Shown: piece after piece, positions 61,827 through 64,000 of the stretch
How the letters are laid out: the number at the start of each line of letters is the position of its first letter
Numbering within the stretch: the first letter of the stretch is position 1
NCBI GenBank assembly: GCA_036250195.1
Contig: JAVHZZ010000006.1
Location: 186,371,850-186,435,849 of the forward strand
Length of the DNA stretch: 64,000 nt
Direction of reading: 5' to 3'
Source: Mixophyes australis
Taxonomy: Eukaryota > Chordata > Amphibia > Anura > Limnodynastidae
Translations under genes and position numbers: made by a program
The notes under the pieces: model-generated
The model's input: only the letters and a program-made list of their open reading frames with translations
Database searches by the model: none
What the model was told of the DNA's origin: nothing

Positions 61827-64000
61827 AATGACACCCAGGCAGTTGAAATGGTGTTGTCAGTGATAGAGAAGTCGGGAGGGAAGGAGATCTTGATGGAGGG
61901 AAGACAAGGAATTCAGTTTTGACCATGTTATGTTTGAGAAAATGTAAGTACATCCAGGAGGATATGGCGGAGAGGCAACTGGACACCCAAGAGAGGAGGG
62001 AAGGGGAGAGATCAGGAGATGAAAGGTGCAGTTGAGTTTTATCTGCATAGAGGTGGTAATGGAGGCCAAAGGAACTGATGAGTTCACCCAGGAAGCAGGT
62101 GTACAGAGAAAAAAAAAGCAGAGGGCCAAGGACAGAACGTTGTGGGACTCCTACAGGAAGGATGGATGGGGTAGTGAAGTGGAGGAACCAGAGGAGGAGG
62201 AGTTGGAGAGGTAGGAGGAGACCCATGAAAGGACAGTGTCAGAAGCTAATGCTGTGGAGCTGGACAGAATGTGTCCATGGTGTTAAAGGCCGCCTTAAGG
62301 TCCAGGAGGATAAGCAGGGAGAAATGGCCCCTGGATTTGGAAAGGTAGCTGCTGAGGTTGTAATCAAGCAGCTCAAGTATTTTGCAGGCAAAAGGGAGAA
62401 AAGAAAATGGGACGGTAGATAGAGAGTGAGGTGGGGGTCAAGAATAGTATTAAGAATGGATAAAACAAAAGCATGATTAAAGGATGAGAGGAAGATTCCA
62501 GTTTAGAGGGGCAGATTGAATAGGTGAGCAATTTTGGAGCAGGCAGTGGGGGAGAGGGAACAAAGGAGGTGAGAGGGCATGGGATCCTGGGGGCAGGTTG
62601 AGGGTGGAGTGTTTAATAAAAGAGAATGGACATGGAGGACTGAAGAGATGGGAGACTTGAAGAATGAATGTTTAGTGAGGGAGATGGCACAATTGTAGTA
62701 TGACAGGATGAAACTTAAATGAAGGGAGTCTGCCAAGGAATGGATTTTCTCCAGTGGTGTCGATGGTGTCTGCATCTTTTAAGGAACTGGGTAAATTTGG
62801 AGTGCCAAGGTTGGGGTTTAGAGTGGGGAAGGTAGACAGAAGAGACAGGGGTGGTAGCTTCAAGAGCAGTGGTGAGGGTGTCGGTGTACAGTAAGGCCAC
62901 CTGGTTGGAGCAGGCCAGAGTGGATAGAGGGGAGAAGAGAGTTTCAAGCAACAAGGACAACATGGCAGGACCAAGAACATCAAGACTGCATCTAGTAAGG
63001 GTTGATCTGGGTGTGGGGATTGGTGCAAAAGTTGAGTAAAGTGTGAAGGTGGTCAGAGTGTGTGAAGGGAGAGTTCAAGAAGTCACAAAATGCACATTAA
63101 TGGGACCAGACATGGTCAAGGGAGTGACCGAGACAGTAGGTTGGAGACAAGGCACATTGAGAGAGGCCAAAGGAGGAAGAAAGGGCAAGAAGTTTGTTTG
63201 ACCCTGTGTCAGTGGAGTTCTGAACTGGGATGTTAAAGTCTCTTAAGATGAAGGAGGGGAGGTCAGAGGAGACATAGTAGGGAATCCAGGCAGCAAAATT
63301 ATCAAGAAATTGGAAAATGGGACCACAAAGGCAGTAGATGACAGACACAGATGGATGGGGTAGAAGAGACTGATAGAGTGGACTTCAAAAGGAGGAGATT
63401 GAAAGAAAAAGCTCAAAAGGAGAGGATATAAAAGGTACAATAGGGGGGTATGAGGATGCCCACCCCGCCCCTGGCAGTCATCAGGTCTGATGGAATGGGT
63501 GAAAGAGAGGCCTCCATAGGAGAGAGCAGCATCAGTGGAAGAAAACCAGGTTTCTGTGATGGCAAGAAGGTTAAGAGAGTTGGAGATAAAGAGGTCATGA
63601 ATAGAGGGCAGTTTGTTGCAGATGGATCTGGAATTCCAGAGAACACAGGAGAAAGGTAGAGAGGGAAGTGGGGAGATATGGATGACATTGGCGGGATTTC
63701 TGCTGCATGGAGATGGGCTGCATCTGGCACAGAGATAAGGGCAGGGTGTGAGGATGAATATTAGACAGGAGCAAGGAGACATGGTGAAAGACTAAGGGAT
63801 TAGGGAGAGGAAGGATAGAAGGGGAGAGGGTGGACTAGTAAATGAGTGGGTAAAGGGTGCAGGATTACTTGGGAGAGAATCAGGGGGAGAGAAGTAAAAG
63901 ACAGCAATGTGTATGTAACAGACTGTAAGCAAACCCCTGGGAAACACTAGCCCTCAACATGGTGCGGCCAGCCCATATACGTGGAGTGACCATGTCCCTT
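61827..64000 (-). mobile_element. L2-type LINE, reverse transcriptase and endonuclease region
   Basis: Minus-strand fragments in order: an endonuclease C-terminal part (LNLLAITETWFSSTDAALSY, about 63440-63700), a linker, then a reverse transcriptase piece ([38 protein letters not shown], about 61822-62226). The catalytic YADD has become YADK, and frames are broken several times, so it is inactive. It runs off the end of the window. Confidence 0.8.

Overview
The window looks like one vertebrate locus, most probably from an amphibian (frog). It is AT-rich, with one multi-exon gene spread thinly over about 50 kb and almost everything else made of transposable elements, microsatellites and minisatellites. 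The repeat mix (L2-type LINEs, many 8-bp-duplicating hAT-like DNA elements, a DIRS-type tyrosine-recombinase relic, a tRNA-headed SINE, Helitron-like elements) fits an amphibian genome, but no species can be named from sequence alone.

Gene: a minus-strand gene of the HAP1/TRAK (Milton) family runs from a candidate first exon at 50268-50287 to the stop codon at 1621. I rebuilt 16 exons whose splice sites and codon phases agree from end to end, giving a predicted protein of about 863 aa. The central coiled coil carries HAP1-like signatures (CVDQFSEASRQ, LQDLQEKH), so I call it hap1. Unlike mammalian HAP1 it also keeps a TRAK-like C-terminal half. A second candidate first exon at 19211-19316 joins in phase to exon 4 and would give a shorter protein of about 734 aa without the N-terminal segment.

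Layout: 1-1620 is the probable 3' UTR and downstream flank. 1621-16749 holds exons 16 to 4 in short introns that contain one small palindromic MITE, a 1.6-kb hAT-like element (5591-7220) and a DIRS-type relic (about 11400-12320). 16750-34510 holds the alternative first exon, exons 3 and 2, and several hAT-like elements, one nested in another (24872-25183 inside 23488-25514). 34789-50267 is the large first intron, with a Helitron-like element, an L2 LINE with an open reverse-transcriptase frame, a SINE and two hammerhead-ribozyme-like motifs. 50288-64000 has no recognisable gene. It holds a 37-bp minisatellite array split by a stack of nested insertions (L2, then hAT-like, then LTR), and a long minus-strand L2 LINE broken by an element with 31-bp inverted ends.

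The most interesting signals are the two minus-strand hammerhead-like structures (38463-38509 and 45480-45520). They share the CUGANGA...GAAAC core and differ in both helices in a compensating way. Next come the ancestral-looking HAP1 architecture with its in-phase alternative first exon, and the clean multi-level transposon nesting.
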